Shown: positions 9,069 to 18,067, counted from the stretch's first letter. The stretch: 64,000 nucleotides of DNA from Bradyrhizobium manausense (GCF_018130615.1 NZ_JAFCKB010000011.1:124001-188000); one strand, 5' to 3'. Numbers and translations are program-made. Notes: generated from the letters alone by a model not told the origin.

Positions 9069-9425
9069 CTATTCTGGCGAGGCCGATCTCACTTGCCGTA
9101 ATGAGGCGGCGAGTTGAACAAGTGCTTCGCGGCGAGCCGCTCCGCAATCCCCGCAGCAGCAGGGATTGCGGCTACACTCTCCTCCGCTCTCCCGATATCT
9201 CAGCTGCATGCGCCGCTCGGAGCGCCACACCGCGCGACAGGAGAATACGAACTGTGCGCTAGGAATGCTCAAGGCGAATTCGTGCGGGATGCCGACGACG
9301 CTCGGCAGATCGAGTTTGGCGCCGTGAGGAGACAAATCTCGCACGACGCAGCTGAAGGCGCCGCCTGGAAACTCTATCATCCCGGCCTTGAAGACACGCT
9401 GTCGCGGTTCTGTACGGTTTTCCAT
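9069..9425 (-). CDS. PilZ-domain protein with altered C-terminus
   Basis: A 118-residue protein. Residues 4-70 match short alphaproteobacterial PilZ proteins: RTEPRQRVFKAG supplies the RxxxR c-di-GMP motif and VRDLSPHGAKLDL the (D/N)xSxxG motif. The barrel would normally continue after the VWRSERR strand, but residues from about 72 on (MQLRYRESGGECSRNP, Cys-rich) do not look like the family. A perfect 10-bp inverted repeat (9142-9171) sits in this tail. It probably binds c-di-GMP, but the C-terminus may have been altered by an indel or insertion scar. Confidence 0.65.
   Translation of the reverse strand: MENRTEPRQRVFKAGMIEFPGGAFSCVVRDLSPHGAKLDLPSVVGIPHEFALSIPSAQFVFSCRAVWRSERRMQLRYRESGGECSRNPCCCGDCGAARREALVQLAASLRQVRSASPE
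9142..9171. repeat. Perfect 10-bp inverted repeat within the PilZ gene
   Basis: CCGCAATCCC (9142-9151) and GGGATTGCGG (9162-9171) are perfect inverted copies around a 10-base loop. They lie in the part of the PilZ frame that no longer resembles the family, so this may be an insertion scar or hairpin. Confidence 0.5.
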
Positions 9426-9666
9426 GGCGAAATTGTAGGCGCGGTCTCTAAGAGATCGATGAAACTTGTCGACGAAACTGAGGCGGACTTCCGCAGGTCC
9501 CGTACAAAGTTTATTTACCCTGCGGAGGAACGGCTGGGTGACGCGAGTCTTAGCGGCTTCTTAGGAAGAAGCTAGATCTACAGGGCTGACATTAGGATCT
9601 CGAAGTCACAACACGCCAGGAAAACTCGAATGGAGCTCGACCGGATATCAATCGGGCCGGAAGGGA

Positions 9667-11592
9667 TCAGTCCTCCGGCAATCCTGCTTTGCGCAATGCC
9701 GATTCCACGTATGCGCGCTGCTCCACATATGCAGGATCGTCGGACAGATCAGTGGCTCGGAATCTTGCAAGGCTGGTGTAATTCGTATTTAGGCGACCCG
9801 CTGCTGCGAGTGCAGCGCGCGCAGCTGATAAATCGCCTTTCACAGCCAATATCGCGGCGTAATAAAGCTGGGCATACGCCAGTCTCGGATTTGTCACCAC
9901 CGACCTGCTAAGCCAAACCAGGGCTTCGTCATCGCGCCTGAGCAGGATCATTGCTCGTCCCATTTCGAACTGCCAGGTGCCTAAACCCGGGTCGCGTGGA
10001 CTGAGTTCAATAGCGCGCTCGAAAAGCGAGATGGCGTCAACAGATTTCCCTGTGAACACGAGCGTCTCGCCAAGAAAGATCGTGGTTGTTGGTATATTGC
10101 CATTGATCTGCAGTGAAATCCTGTAGTGCTCGGCGGCTTCCTTCTGCCGCCGCTGCGCCTGAAGGACCCGGGCACGCAATGCGTGAGCTGCCGCATTGTT
10201 CGGATCAAGCCTGATTGCGTCCTGTGAGAGCTCGTCGGCCCGACGCAAATCGGCTATTGGGTCCGTCGATTGTCCATTGATAACCAGATTAGCAATTGTC
10301 AGGGAAAGCCCTGTCATCGCTCTGAGCGTATTCGGGTCAATTTCAAGCGCATGCTCAAACAGGCGCCGAGCTTCCTTTCGTGTCTCAGGCGTGGTCGGCT
10401 TGTACACGGCAGCCCAACCCTGCAAGGCGAGATCCGACGCGGTGGGATTCGTCTGGTGCTCCAACTCGATACTTCGGGCCGCGATAACTACCAGTTCCAA
10501 ACCCAACATGCGAGCGATGCGGTTCGTAATGTCATCCTGCAACTCCAGGAAGTTAGTGCGCGGACGATCGAACCGGTCCGACCAGACATGGCCTCCGTTT
10601 CCGTATCGATGAGCTGCGCGTTGACTCTAACCTGATCGCCCACGCGTTGGACGCTGCCTTCGAGCGCGAAGCGGACCCCGAGTTCACGCCCGATCTGGCG
10701 GACATCAATCGACTTGCCCTTGTACGTGAATGCCGTGTTGCGCGCGATTACAAAGCTGCCCTGAATTCGCGAGAGGTCGGTGGTAAGACTATCGGTTATC
10801 GCATCGGCGAAATAATCCTGCCCCGGTTCGCCACTGAGGTCGTTGAAAGGAAGCACGACAATGGATAAGCGCGGGGCTGTTTTGGCTTGCGGAGCAATTT
10901 TGGATTGAACGAACATTGAGGTGATGCTGGCCAAGCCAAACATATACCATGTACCCCCAATGAACGCGGAAGCGAGGGTCGCGGCTGCCGCCACTACCAA
11001 AAATTTGGCTCTTGGCTTCGCAAACTTGGGTAGCCGTAGGCCGGCCGGATCAATTAAATAGACCTGCACTGGCTCCGCGATGTTTTTTAAACGTCGTTTG
11101 CCCCAATCGTGTACGGTGATGACAATCTTGCCCTTTACCTGTTCGTAGGCTGCGCGCGATAGGCAGATGCTGCCAGCAGGCGCAATGTTCTCCAACCGAG
11201 CGGCCACATTGACCCCGTCGCCCATCAGGTCGCCGTCGGGTTCAACCACGACATCCCCTAGATTGATGCCGACGCGGAATCTGATCTCTTTGTTCCGAGC
11301 CATGCCGACATTTTGGCTTATCATTTGGCGCTGCAACTCGATCGCGCACCGGACGGCATCCACCACGGACCCAAACTCTACCAGCATTCCATCGCCGGTC
11401 GTTTTAACGATGTGACCTTGATGCGCCGAGATTAACGGATCGACAACGTCTTTCCGCAATATCCGAAGTCTGGTGATGGGTCCCTTCCTCGTCGGCTTCT
11501 GTCAGCCGACTATAGCTGGCCACGTCCGCGGCCAAGATGGCGGCAAGTCTCCGTTCGACGTGCTGCTCGCGCAAAGTCCATTCCTCTGCATT
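9667..11592 (-). pseudogene. Class III adenylate/guanylate cyclase with TPR repeats, two frameshifts
   Basis: Three overlapping frames together encode one typical rhizobial cyclase: a short N-terminus (EQHVERRLAAILAADVASYS), the catalytic domain (TTGDGMLVEF, RVGINLGDVVVE, GVNVAARLE), a membrane span (about 10930-11000), a FlgO-like region (VVLPFNDLSGEPGQDYFAD) and TPR repeats to the end. Near 11478-11488 one extra base breaks the frame after ADEEGT; restoring it gives ITRLRILRKDVVDP. Near 10585-10592 one base is missing; restoring it gives AHVWSDRFDRPRTNFLELQDD. Both regions read perfectly once corrected, so the decay is recent or the errors are in the assembly. The exact start is unclear. 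Confidence 0.75.
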
Positions 11593-11921
11593 TGTTAGAA
11601 GTCTAGCACAACGTGAAACCTGCAGAAGCCTGACACATCGTCGATCGGACGGTGCATTGCATGAGCCAAAAATTGGGCCGTGGGCTACGTTTGCTTGGAC
11701 CGTCGGGATGTCTGTGGGCGGAGATGAGCCGAGCAAGGTCATGCTGGCTGAACGGGGCAGCCTTCTCACGCCAGACTTTCGTGAGAGCCTTGTCTGCTGT
11801 CAGTCGTAAGGTTTAGTCTGTCATGTGACAGGTCGGTGCGCCGAGACGAGAGCGCCCCCTGAGGTATTTGCTAAGCAGTGTATTGGATGATTGCAGACCG
11901 CATTTTGGGAGGCGCGACACC
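11593..11921. other. Region between the cyclase pseudogene and the RidA gene
   Basis: No supported gene. It should contain divergent promoters for the cyclase relic and the exported RidA-like gene, but I see no clear -35/-10 pair. GGGAGG at 11908-11913 is the ribosome binding site of the latter. Confidence 0.4.
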
Positions 11922-12380
11922 ATGACCAGCTTTCGACTTGCGCTCAGAAACGCGATCTTTATCGCTATCGTTACGTTTGGCTTTACGACGGCGTCACGCG
12001 CCGAGATGCAATCGTTGACCCGCGACGTCATCTCCCCGCCCTCGGCAACAACCCGCGCCCCACTGCCGATCTCGCCAGGGGTACGGGTCGGCGATATCAT
12101 TTACGTCTCCGGACAAGTCGAACTCGATGCCCCAGATGTCACTGGCCAGACGACGAGCGTACTTAAGAAGGTCCAGGCCGTCGTCGAGGCGGCAGGCTCG
12201 ACCATGGCCAAGGTGGACAAGTGCACGGTGTTTCTGACGCGCCAAGCGGATTTTGCGCCTATGAACGAGGTGTGGCGCACGTTCTTTCTGAAAGACCCTC
12301 CTGCGCGCACCACGGTTATCGTCGCGGCGCTTGCGCGCGCAGAGTTTCTGGTCGAGATTGAGTGCATGGCGCACCGTTAG
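11922..12380 (+). CDS. Exported RidA (YjgF/YER057c) family protein
   Basis: A 152-residue protein. Residues 1-26 are a Sec-type signal peptide: basic start, hydrophobic core NAIFIAIVTFGFT, and a cleavage-like site after SRA. The remainder is a RidA fold with the usual phrases VGDIIYVSGQV, VQAVVEAAGSTMAKVDKCTVFLT and ARTTVIVAALARAEFLVEIE. Cytosolic RidA hydrolyses reactive enamine/imine intermediates; a periplasmic role is inferred. The conserved Arg (PPARTTV) is present. The start at 11922 is chosen because it gives the signal peptide and follows GGGAGG. It is followed at once by group II intron debris. Confidence 0.8.
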   Translation: MTSFRLALRNAIFIAIVTFGFTTASRAEMQSLTRDVISPPSATTRAPLPISPGVRVGDIIYVSGQVELDAPDVTGQTTSVLKKVQAVVEAAGSTMAKVDKCTVFLTRQADFAPMNEVWRTFFLKDPPARTTVIVAALARAEFLVEIECMAHR

Positions 12381-12423
12381 GGCGCGTTGACAGAGTTCAC
12401 GTGGCGGCGTCGCACCGTGAAGG

Positions 12424-12834
12424 TTGCAGATGGCCCTTCGCGCATTGCGCCGCGTCGGATATGTGCATTGGTTTGAGGCGAACGGGAATTGGTATCTGGG
12501 TGCGAGCCCGTCCAAGAAGAGTGTGCAACGGCTCAAGACAAGGATCGGCGATCTCCTCGTGCCGAGCAATATCGATCCATGGCCGGAAGTATGTGACAAG
12601 CTGAACAGGTCACTGCGAGGCTGGTCCAACTACTTTGGCTACGGCTCGCGGAGCAAGGCGTACCGTAGCGTCGACCAATACGTCTTCGAACGTGTGCGCA
12701 GGTTCCTCGTGCGAAGGCACAAGGTGCAAGGGCGCGGCAATCGCCGATTCACATTCGATGTCATTCATCGAGAACTCGGCGTTCTGTGCCTCCAACGCCT
12801 GCCCCGAGCGGCCCCGTCGCGTGCCTCGCGGTGA
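12424..12834 (+). pseudogene. Group II intron maturase, C-terminal remnant
   Basis: The frame encodes only the maturase X/GIIM domain of a group II intron reverse transcriptase: RPSKKSV-like phrase (PSKKSVQRLKTRI), LNRSLRGWSNYFGYG, AYRSVDQYVFERVRRFLVRRHK, and RGNRRF near the end. The whole reverse-transcriptase part (palm and finger domains, about 300 residues) is missing, so the element cannot move on its own. It is a 5'-truncated relic directly downstream of the RidA gene; the matching intron RNA 3' end follows it. Confidence 0.8.
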
Positions 12835-12845
12835 AGCCAGCCGGA

Positions 12846-12946
12846 AAGCCGGATGCCGGAAATCGGCACGTCCGGTTTGATGAGCGGGGATGGGAAACGG
12901 GGCGATGGCCAAAGGCCCAAGCCACCGCGCCCATCCTCGACTCTAC
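12846..12946 (+). ncRNA. Group II intron domains V-VI (3' end remnant)
   Basis: Starting at about 12846, an A-G-C-rich hairpin of about 33 nt has a lower stem (AAGCCGGA with TCCGGTTT) and an upper stem (TGCCG with CGGCA) closed by a GAAA-type loop. This is the layout of catalytic domain V, including the AGC triad. The following 60 bases can form domain VI, and CTCTAC at 12941-12946 is a reasonable 3' splice end. Its position just behind the maturase remnant supports the call; the exact 3' end is a guess. Confidence 0.6.
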
Positions 12947-13054
12947 CTGAACTGACCTAGGCTGGGTCGAAATCCCGCAGCGCAGCAGTCCCTCCCCCGC
13001 CGTGCCTGATGTGCTACCGTCGGGCAGACGGTTGGGCGCCTGCATGAGGAGACT

Positions 13055-13180
13055 ATGTTCGACAGGAAGCGGCGCGAGTTCATCACATTGCTCGGCGGCG
13101 CGGCAGCGTGGCCGCTCGCGGCAGAACGATCGCGATCCGCCAAAAAAGCGGCTCAGACGCGAAAGAGGCGCGCAGGTTGA
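13055..13180 (+). pseudogene. ABC transporter substrate-binding protein, N-terminal stub
   Basis: Forty-one codons beginning with GAGGAG-ACT-ATG. The protein starts RKRREFITLLGGAAAWPLAA, which is the well-known twin-arginine-like signal peptide of a large family of rhizobial periplasmic binding proteins (usually about 320-330 residues). After the signal the sequence turns into Arg/Lys-rich text and stops. It is therefore a truncated relic, just downstream of the intron remnant. Confidence 0.7.
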
Positions 13181-13329
13181 GCAGGATGCTAAGGCAAGCA
13201 GGGCGCGATAAGCGCTTCTTGCGGGAACGGCGCTTGGTGAGTGAGTTACTCATCTTACGCCATTGGCTAACGGTTACCCGGTCCACAAAGGTCATGGCAT
13301 TTCATGAGCCACCCTCGGAGGAGACCGCG

Positions 13330-13557
13330 GTGGACGCCAGCAGGATACATTTTGTCAGAGTGAGGACCGACGACCGGACGCAGCAGTTGTGGGCCGCGGC
13401 AGCGCCGCGCAACGAGGCGGTCGACCGTGTCCTCGATGCCATCCCCGAAGGGTGGACCGCGCGTCTTTTAGAGGAGCAGTTAAAGCCACCGCCCGACGCC
13501 ATATCGAATATGGTACCGGGTGAAGTACGAAAGCTAGGCGAAAAAGGACTGGTCTGA
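13330..13557 (+). CDS. Small conserved hypothetical protein, AIPEGW family, copy 1
   Basis: A 75-residue protein read from GTG at 13330, chosen because GGAGGAG lies 6 bases upstream; an ATG at 13294 in the same frame has no good site. Core phrases are VRTDDRTQQLWAAAAP, VLDAIPEGWTARLL and MVPGEVRKL. A second copy of the same family lies at 32028-32225 (TDDRVNRLW, VLNAIPEGWSASL, QGEVYEI). No domain is recognised. The pattern suggests a compact helix plus a short beta hairpin. Function unknown. Confidence 0.55.
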   Translation: MDASRIHFVRVRTDDRTQQLWAAAAPRNEAVDRVLDAIPEGWTARLLEEQLKPPPDAISNMVPGEVRKLGEKGLV

Positions 13558-13693
13558 TCTGAATTAAAAGGCATCGCATGGCAAACATCCGCATTTGCAC
13601 AAAACTCTGTTGTTAGTCGGAGATTGTGATGCCAAATACTCCGGCATTGCGTGCATGTCATTCTCCGTCTGCTAGCTTGCTACCCAGAACTAG

Positions 13694-15388
13694 CTATCCT
13701 GCGACAGCTTGGCGCTCCCCACCCTCTCGGTTCAGCGCGCGGGCGAGGGTTTCTGCAAGCTCTCTAACCTCAAAGGGCTTGCCTATCGTCTGTGCCTTAC
13801 TGATGCTGGCAAGCTGCGCTCGATCGGCATAGCCGGTCACGAATACGATCGGCAGCTTTGGATAGCGCCTCAGCACCCGATGCGCGACTTCGGCGCCACT
13901 CATGCCGGGCATGGCGAAATCCAATAGGAGCAGATCGATTTTCTGGGATTCCAGAATATCAAAGGCGGCCCCGGCGCTGCCGACTTCTACTACGTCGTAG
14001 TCAAGCTCGTACAGCATGTCAGCGGTCACCTGTCGTACCGCATCATCGTCATCGACGAGAAGAATGCGCGCCTGCACACCAGGGCTGAGCGCTCGCCCCT
14101 CTGCAACGATGTCGCTCTGCGGAACGAGTGTTGAGCGCGGCAGGAAGATACGGATCGTGGTGCCGTTATTTTCAGCCGTATCGATGCGCACGCCGCCGTT
14201 CGATTGCATCGCGAACCCCAATACCTGGCTCAGACCGAGCCCCGAGCCCTTTCCAATCTCCTTGGTCGTGAAGAAAGGTTCAAAAACACGCGCGCGGACG
14301 CTTGGGCTCATACCAGATCCAGTATCAGATACACATATTTCTACATATTCGCCTGCGGCCGGCTCTTCGGGAGCCATGGGTTCACCAAGAGAGGCGTTGC
14401 TGGTAGAGACCTTCAAAAGGCCTCCAACACCCATCGCATCTCGGGCATTAATCGCCAGATTAAGCACGGCGAGTTCAAGCTGGGTAGGGTCGACCAACGC
14501 ATGCCAAAGTCCGTCCTCGAGTGAGGTCTCGATGCGGATGCTGCCTCCCATCGTGCTCTGCAGGAGATCGCGCATGCCTGCAATAGCACTGTTAAGATCG
14601 AGAACTTTTGGCTCGAGGTGCTGGCGTCGGGAAAAGGTCAGAAATTGGTCGGTGAGTTTCGCGCCGCGTTCAGCTGCGGCTCGCATGAACTGCAGTCGTT
14701 GAGACAGCTTGCCGTCGATGCCTCGCACGGCGAAATCCTTTTCCATGAAGGAAATGTTGCCCAAAACAACGGTCAGCAAATTGTTGAAATCGTGTGCCAC
14801 GCCCGAGGTCAGTTGCCCAACGGCTTCCAGACGCTGCATCTGGCGCAACGTGCTCTCGACACGTTCACGCTCCTCCATTTGGGCCAGCAGCTGCCGGTTC
14901 GCCGCCGCGAGTTCGTGAGTCCGTTCCTGGACCCGCAATTCAAGTTCCTCATTGAGCCTGCGGCACTCGTACTGGCGGCGCCGGCCACGCAAATGCGTAC
15001 GGACTACGCTGATCAGCGTGGTTGGATGAAACGGGCGCTCAAGAAAACTAACGCTGCCAAGCGCCTCCGTAAGCCGTGCAGCCTGGGGGTTTCGTTCCAA
15101 TCCGCCGCCGTGCCCTGTAAGCACGATGAACGGAAAATCCGACCAGGCCGGCTGTTGATTGACCCAGCTCGACAGGAGCCGCACGTCAACGTCGCGCAGC
15201 GATTCCTCGGTGAGGATGGCCAGTTCACAGCCTAACTCAATGCGGGAGAGGAGATCAGGAAAGGAATTGCAGATGTCTGCACGAAGATGGGCCTCGCGCA
15301 GAATACCTTGCGCGATCGCGGCGTCTCGTCCGCGCGGTGCAAGTATAAGGGTGCGCTCACCCGTCTTTGACAAATCCGCTTTACTCAC
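13694..15388 (-). CDS. Hybrid sensor histidine kinase/response regulator with N-terminal pseudo-receiver
   Basis: A 564-residue cytosolic kinase. Residues 12-130 resemble a receiver but lack the phosphoacceptor Asp (the strand ends AILTEES). A coiled coil follows (135-185), then the HisKA H-box with His199 (GVAHDFNNLL), the HATPase domain (N-box NLAINARDAMG; G-boxes VSDTGSGMS and GSGLGLS), and a true receiver (445-555) with the acidic pair VDDDD and acceptor LLLLDFAMPG. The start overlaps the stop of the upstream KaiC gene by 4 bases, so the two are translationally coupled. KaiC-kinase pairs signal in stress responses of rhizobia and relatives; input and output partner are unknown. Confidence 0.85.
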   Translation of the reverse strand: MSKADLSKTGERTLILAPRGRDAAIAQGILREAHLRADICNSFPDLLSRIELGCELAILTEESLRDVDVRLLSSWVNQQPAWSDFPFIVLTGHGGGLERNPQAARLTEALGSVSFLERPFHPTTLISVVRTHLRGRRRQYECRRLNEELELRVQERTHELAAANRQLLAQMEERERVESTLRQMQRLEAVGQLTSGVAHDFNNLLTVVLGNISFMEKDFAVRGIDGKLSQRLQFMRAAAERGAKLTDQFLTFSRRQHLEPKVLDLNSAIAGMRDLLQSTMGGSIRIETSLEDGLWHALVDPTQLELAVLNLAINARDAMGVGGLLKVSTSNASLGEPMAPEEPAAGEYVEICVSDTGSGMSPSVRARVFEPFFTTKEIGKGSGLGLSQVLGFAMQSNGGVRIDTAENNGTTIRIFLPRSTLVPQSDIVAEGRALSPGVQARILLVDDDDAVRQVTADMLYELDYDVVEVGSAGAAFDILESQKIDLLLLDFAMPGMSGAEVAHRVLRRYPKLPIVFVTGYADRAQLASISKAQTIGKPFEVRELAETLARALNREGGERQAVAG

Positions 15389-16878
15389 GGGTTCTCCATC
15401 AGCGGCGCCTTGCTGCCAAGATAAGTCGGGATCCCGCGCAAGACACCCTGAAACTCGACGAGGGGTTGGCCTACGGTGATGCCTTGCTCGCCAATCGTAA
15501 ATTCGCGTATCGTGTCCTCGTGGGAGCCGGTGCGCTTTTTGATCACAGAGATGGCGCGGCGCACCCGGCCCATCGCCTCAAAATAACGGAGCATGAGGAC
15601 GGAGTCGGCAAGATAGGTCACGTCCACGGGCTGCCTCATGTCACCCATCATGCCATGCTGCGCGACGGTGAGTAGCGTCGCAGCACCCCGCCGGTTGAGG
15701 TATTGAAGCAATTCATGCAGGTGGAGAATAAGAAATTGCTCCTCCGGCATTGATGCCTGATAGCCATTTAGGCTATCGACGGCAACGGTGCGAATGTTTT
15801 CCTGATCCACGCATCGACGAACCCGGTGGCTGAACTCGCCTGGCGACAATTCGGCGGCATCGAGTTGCTCGATGAACAGCTTTCCCTCACCTTTCATGGC
15901 TTCGAGATCGATGCCGAGGTTCTTGGCGCGAGACCGCAAAAGACCAAGCTCCTCATCGAAAACGAAAAGAGCTGCTCGCTCGCCGCGACGGACGCTCGCT
16001 GCAAGGTACTGAAGGGTGAGCAGCGACTTCCCGGTTCCGGCCGGTCCAATAATCAGCGTGCTCGAACCGGCCGTCAGGCCGCCGCCAAGCAGTGCGTCCA
16101 GCTCGGCAATGCCGCTATTCAGAACGGAGCCCGAAAAACCGACCCGGTGTTCTGCGGCGACCAACCGCGGAAATACCTGCACGCCACCAGCGCCGATTAT
16201 GAAATCATGATAGCCGCCGCGAAAGCTTTGGCCTCTGCATTTTGCCACCCGCAACCTCCGCCGCTCGGCCCCGTAGTTCGGCGCGAGTTGATCGAGGTGG
16301 ATTACGCTATGCGCAATGGAGTGCACGGCGCGATCGGTACTTTCGGTGGTGAGATCGTCGAGCGTGATAACCGTGGATTTGTTGCGGGCGAAGTAATGTT
16401 TTAGCCCGAGAATTTGGCGACGGTACCTCAACGAGCTTTGAGCAAGTAACCGGATTTCCGACAGACTGTCGATAACAATGCGCTGGGGCCTGTGCTGTTC
16501 GATTGCGGAGAAGATACGTTCAACCGTCTCACCGAGTTCAAGATCGGACGAGTAGAGCAGACTTTGATGCTGGTCTGGATCGAGCACACTTTCCGGGGGC
16601 ACCAACTCGCAGATTGTCACCCGCTTATCGATTGACCAGCCATGCGACGCTGCTCCCGCCCGCAATTCCTCTTCGGTTTCTGCAAGGCTCACGTAAAGGC
16701 CAGTCTCCCCAGAGCGTGCTCCAGCCAGAAGGAATTGCAGGGCGATGGTCGTTTTTCCGGTGCCCGGCGTGCCTTCCAACAAATGCAGCCGGTTCTGGGC
16801 AAGGCCCCCTTCAAGGATGTCATCAAGGCCGTCGATTCCTGTTGCGGAGCGCGGCAGAGTTTGGCGTGCTGAAATCAT
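15385..16878 (-). CDS. KaiC-like double-domain RecA-fold ATPase
   Basis: A 497-residue protein with two KaiC/RecA domains. Walker A motifs are GTPGTGKTT (about residues 36-44) and GPAGTGKSL (about 268-276); the paired catalytic glutamates follow in each half (ETEEEL and FDEELG), and Walker B-like strands are RIVIDSL and TVAVDSLNG. No kaiA or kaiB is nearby. Kinase-coupled KaiC homologs outside cyanobacteria are tied to stress fitness rather than a proven clock. The 4-base overlap with the hybrid kinase gene implies a shared operon and direct interaction. The ATG at 16878 has only a weak ribosome binding site. Confidence 0.85.
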   Translation of the reverse strand: MISARQTLPRSATGIDGLDDILEGGLAQNRLHLLEGTPGTGKTTIALQFLLAGARSGETGLYVSLAETEEELRAGAASHGWSIDKRVTICELVPPESVLDPDQHQSLLYSSDLELGETVERIFSAIEQHRPQRIVIDSLSEIRLLAQSSLRYRRQILGLKHYFARNKSTVITLDDLTTESTDRAVHSIAHSVIHLDQLAPNYGAERRRLRVAKCRGQSFRGGYHDFIIGAGGVQVFPRLVAAEHRVGFSGSVLNSGIAELDALLGGGLTAGSSTLIIGPAGTGKSLLTLQYLAASVRRGERAALFVFDEELGLLRSRAKNLGIDLEAMKGEGKLFIEQLDAAELSPGEFSHRVRRCVDQENIRTVAVDSLNGYQASMPEEQFLILHLHELLQYLNRRGAATLLTVAQHGMMGDMRQPVDVTYLADSVLMLRYFEAMGRVRRAISVIKKRTGSHEDTIREFTIGEQGITVGQPLVEFQGVLRGIPTYLGSKAPLMENP

Positions 16879-17037
16879 TGGTTCGCGTGAAAATGGGTCT
16901 AGGCACTTCGCATAACGCTCTGGCAGTATTGCCGGTTCCTTTACCGGCTGGTCGGGGACCGCATGCTAATGAACTTCGGAAATGCAATTAAATCTGAAAT
17001 GGTTGGCTCGCTGGTGAAGGGAAACGCGCTAGGGGCT

Positions 17038-17238
17038 TTACTCGGTCTCCTGCGCCAACCTTGCCCACTCTTCGGCAAGCTCCAGCCAACAGTCTTTGAA
17101 GGGGCTCACGGTTGCTCGAGCCATTTGATGGCATAACTCAGCTTGCAAACGGTAGTGCTCCGCTAGCACCGCGGAGGGAGTCACTTCAGATAGGCGCAGT
17201 CTCGTCGCCGAGGGTGCCTTTCGGGGCGATCGCATCAT
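17038..17238 (-). CDS. Small hypothetical protein (66 aa)
   Basis: A short protein with a basic N-terminus and a helical C-terminal half: VLAEHYRLQAELCHQMARAT and LELAEEWARLAQETE. I recognise the AEHYRxQAELC phrase as common in short proteins of Bradyrhizobium-like genomes, whose function is unknown. It lies 15 bases from the GreA gene on the same strand, so it may share its transcript. The ribosome binding site is weak and either of two adjacent ATG codons (17238 or 17235) could start it. Confidence 0.5.
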   Translation of the reverse strand: MMRSPRKAPSATRLRLSEVTPSAVLAEHYRLQAELCHQMARATVSPFKDCWLELAEEWARLAQETE

Positions 17239-17253
17239 TGCTGAATGTTTTGA

Positions 17254-17814
17254 TTAGCGCCCATTGGCACGCATGCTGGGGCTGAGGCCAGTCCGCGACG
17301 AGTCTGAGCCTAAGACCTGTTGTCGCTTCTTCTTGTCCTCAAACCACTCCACGTACCGAACTTTGTAGGCCTTGGTGCCGCCTGGCGCCTCGACCAGCAC
17401 GGTTGCTCCCTTGGTCTTGCCGATCAATGCCCTGCCAATGGGTGACGTTACAGAAATCCTTCCTTTACTCGCATCGGCTTCCGGCTCGCCGACGATCTGC
17501 CAAGTTCGTTTCTCCCTGGTATCTTCGTCGATCAGCGTCACGGTGGCGCCAAATTTAATCGTGTCGCCGGAGAGCTTGGATACGTCGACGATTTCGGCCA
17601 GCGCTAGCTTGTCTTCCAACTCGGCGATCCTGGCCTCATTGACGTTCTGCTCCACTTGCGCAGCCTGATATTCCGAGTTCTCAACCAGGTTGGCGTCGTC
17701 GGCGATCGCCTGCTGAATTCGCTGAATCAGACGAGGTCGTTCGATTCTGATGCGGCCCTTCAGTTCATCTTCAAGGGCGGCGTGACCTGCAGCCGTCATA
17801 GGAAACCTTGTCAT
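17254..17814 (-). CDS. GreA/GreB-family transcript cleavage factor with altered tip
   Basis: A 186-residue Gre factor. The N-terminal coiled coil (residues 1-78) and C-terminal FKBP-like domain (about 82-160: [31 protein letters not shown]) are complete. The coiled-coil tip normally reads GDLxEN, where Asp and Glu hold the catalytic metal in RNA polymerase. Here it reads DDANLVEN: Asn stands at the Asp position and the loop is one residue longer. An extra 25-residue basic tail follows. The start at 17814 aligns with other GreA proteins. It is probably a stress-linked paralog; cleavage activity is doubtful. Confidence 0.8.
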   Translation of the reverse strand: MTRFPMTAAGHAALEDELKGRIRIERPRLIQRIQQAIADDANLVENSEYQAAQVEQNVNEARIAELEDKLALAEIVDVSKLSGDTIKFGATVTLIDEDTREKRTWQIVGEPEADASKGRISVTSPIGRALIGKTKGATVLVEAPGGTKAYKVRYVEWFEDKKKRQQVLGSDSSRTGLSPSMRANGR

Positions 17815-17845
17815 CGCATCACCAATCTGCCCCACCGAGTCTGCT

Positions 17846-18034
17846 TCAGAGTTTTATGGCCAAAGGGAATGCAGACGCCAACAGCCCTTCAAAGGTTGAC
17901 AGCCGTTCACGAAGGCGTTTCTCCACAATCTCTCGCTCAGCTTCAGCGAGCTCAGTTTGGAGCAGCCTGCGATAGCGCCAGATTTCGTTACGAACGGATC
18001 TGATCTCACTGATGCTGTCGTCAATGGTAGCCAT
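17846..18034 (-). CDS. Small helical protein with RYRxLLxTxL motif, copy 1
   Basis: A 62-residue protein, almost wholly helical and charged: [20 protein letters not shown] then EKRLRERL. The same motif occurs in the C-terminus of the neighbouring gene (18068-18586) and in 27071-27280. The family has no function known to me. The ATG at 18034 was chosen over an upstream TTG. It lies between greA and the next helical-motif gene on one strand, an arrangement consistent with a stress operon. Confidence 0.55.
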   Translation of the reverse strand: MATIDDSISEIRSVRNEIWRYRRLLQTELAEAEREIVEKRLRERLSTFEGLLASAFPLAIKL

Positions 18035-18067
18035 CACCGAACCGATCCCACTGACCCTCAAGACCTG

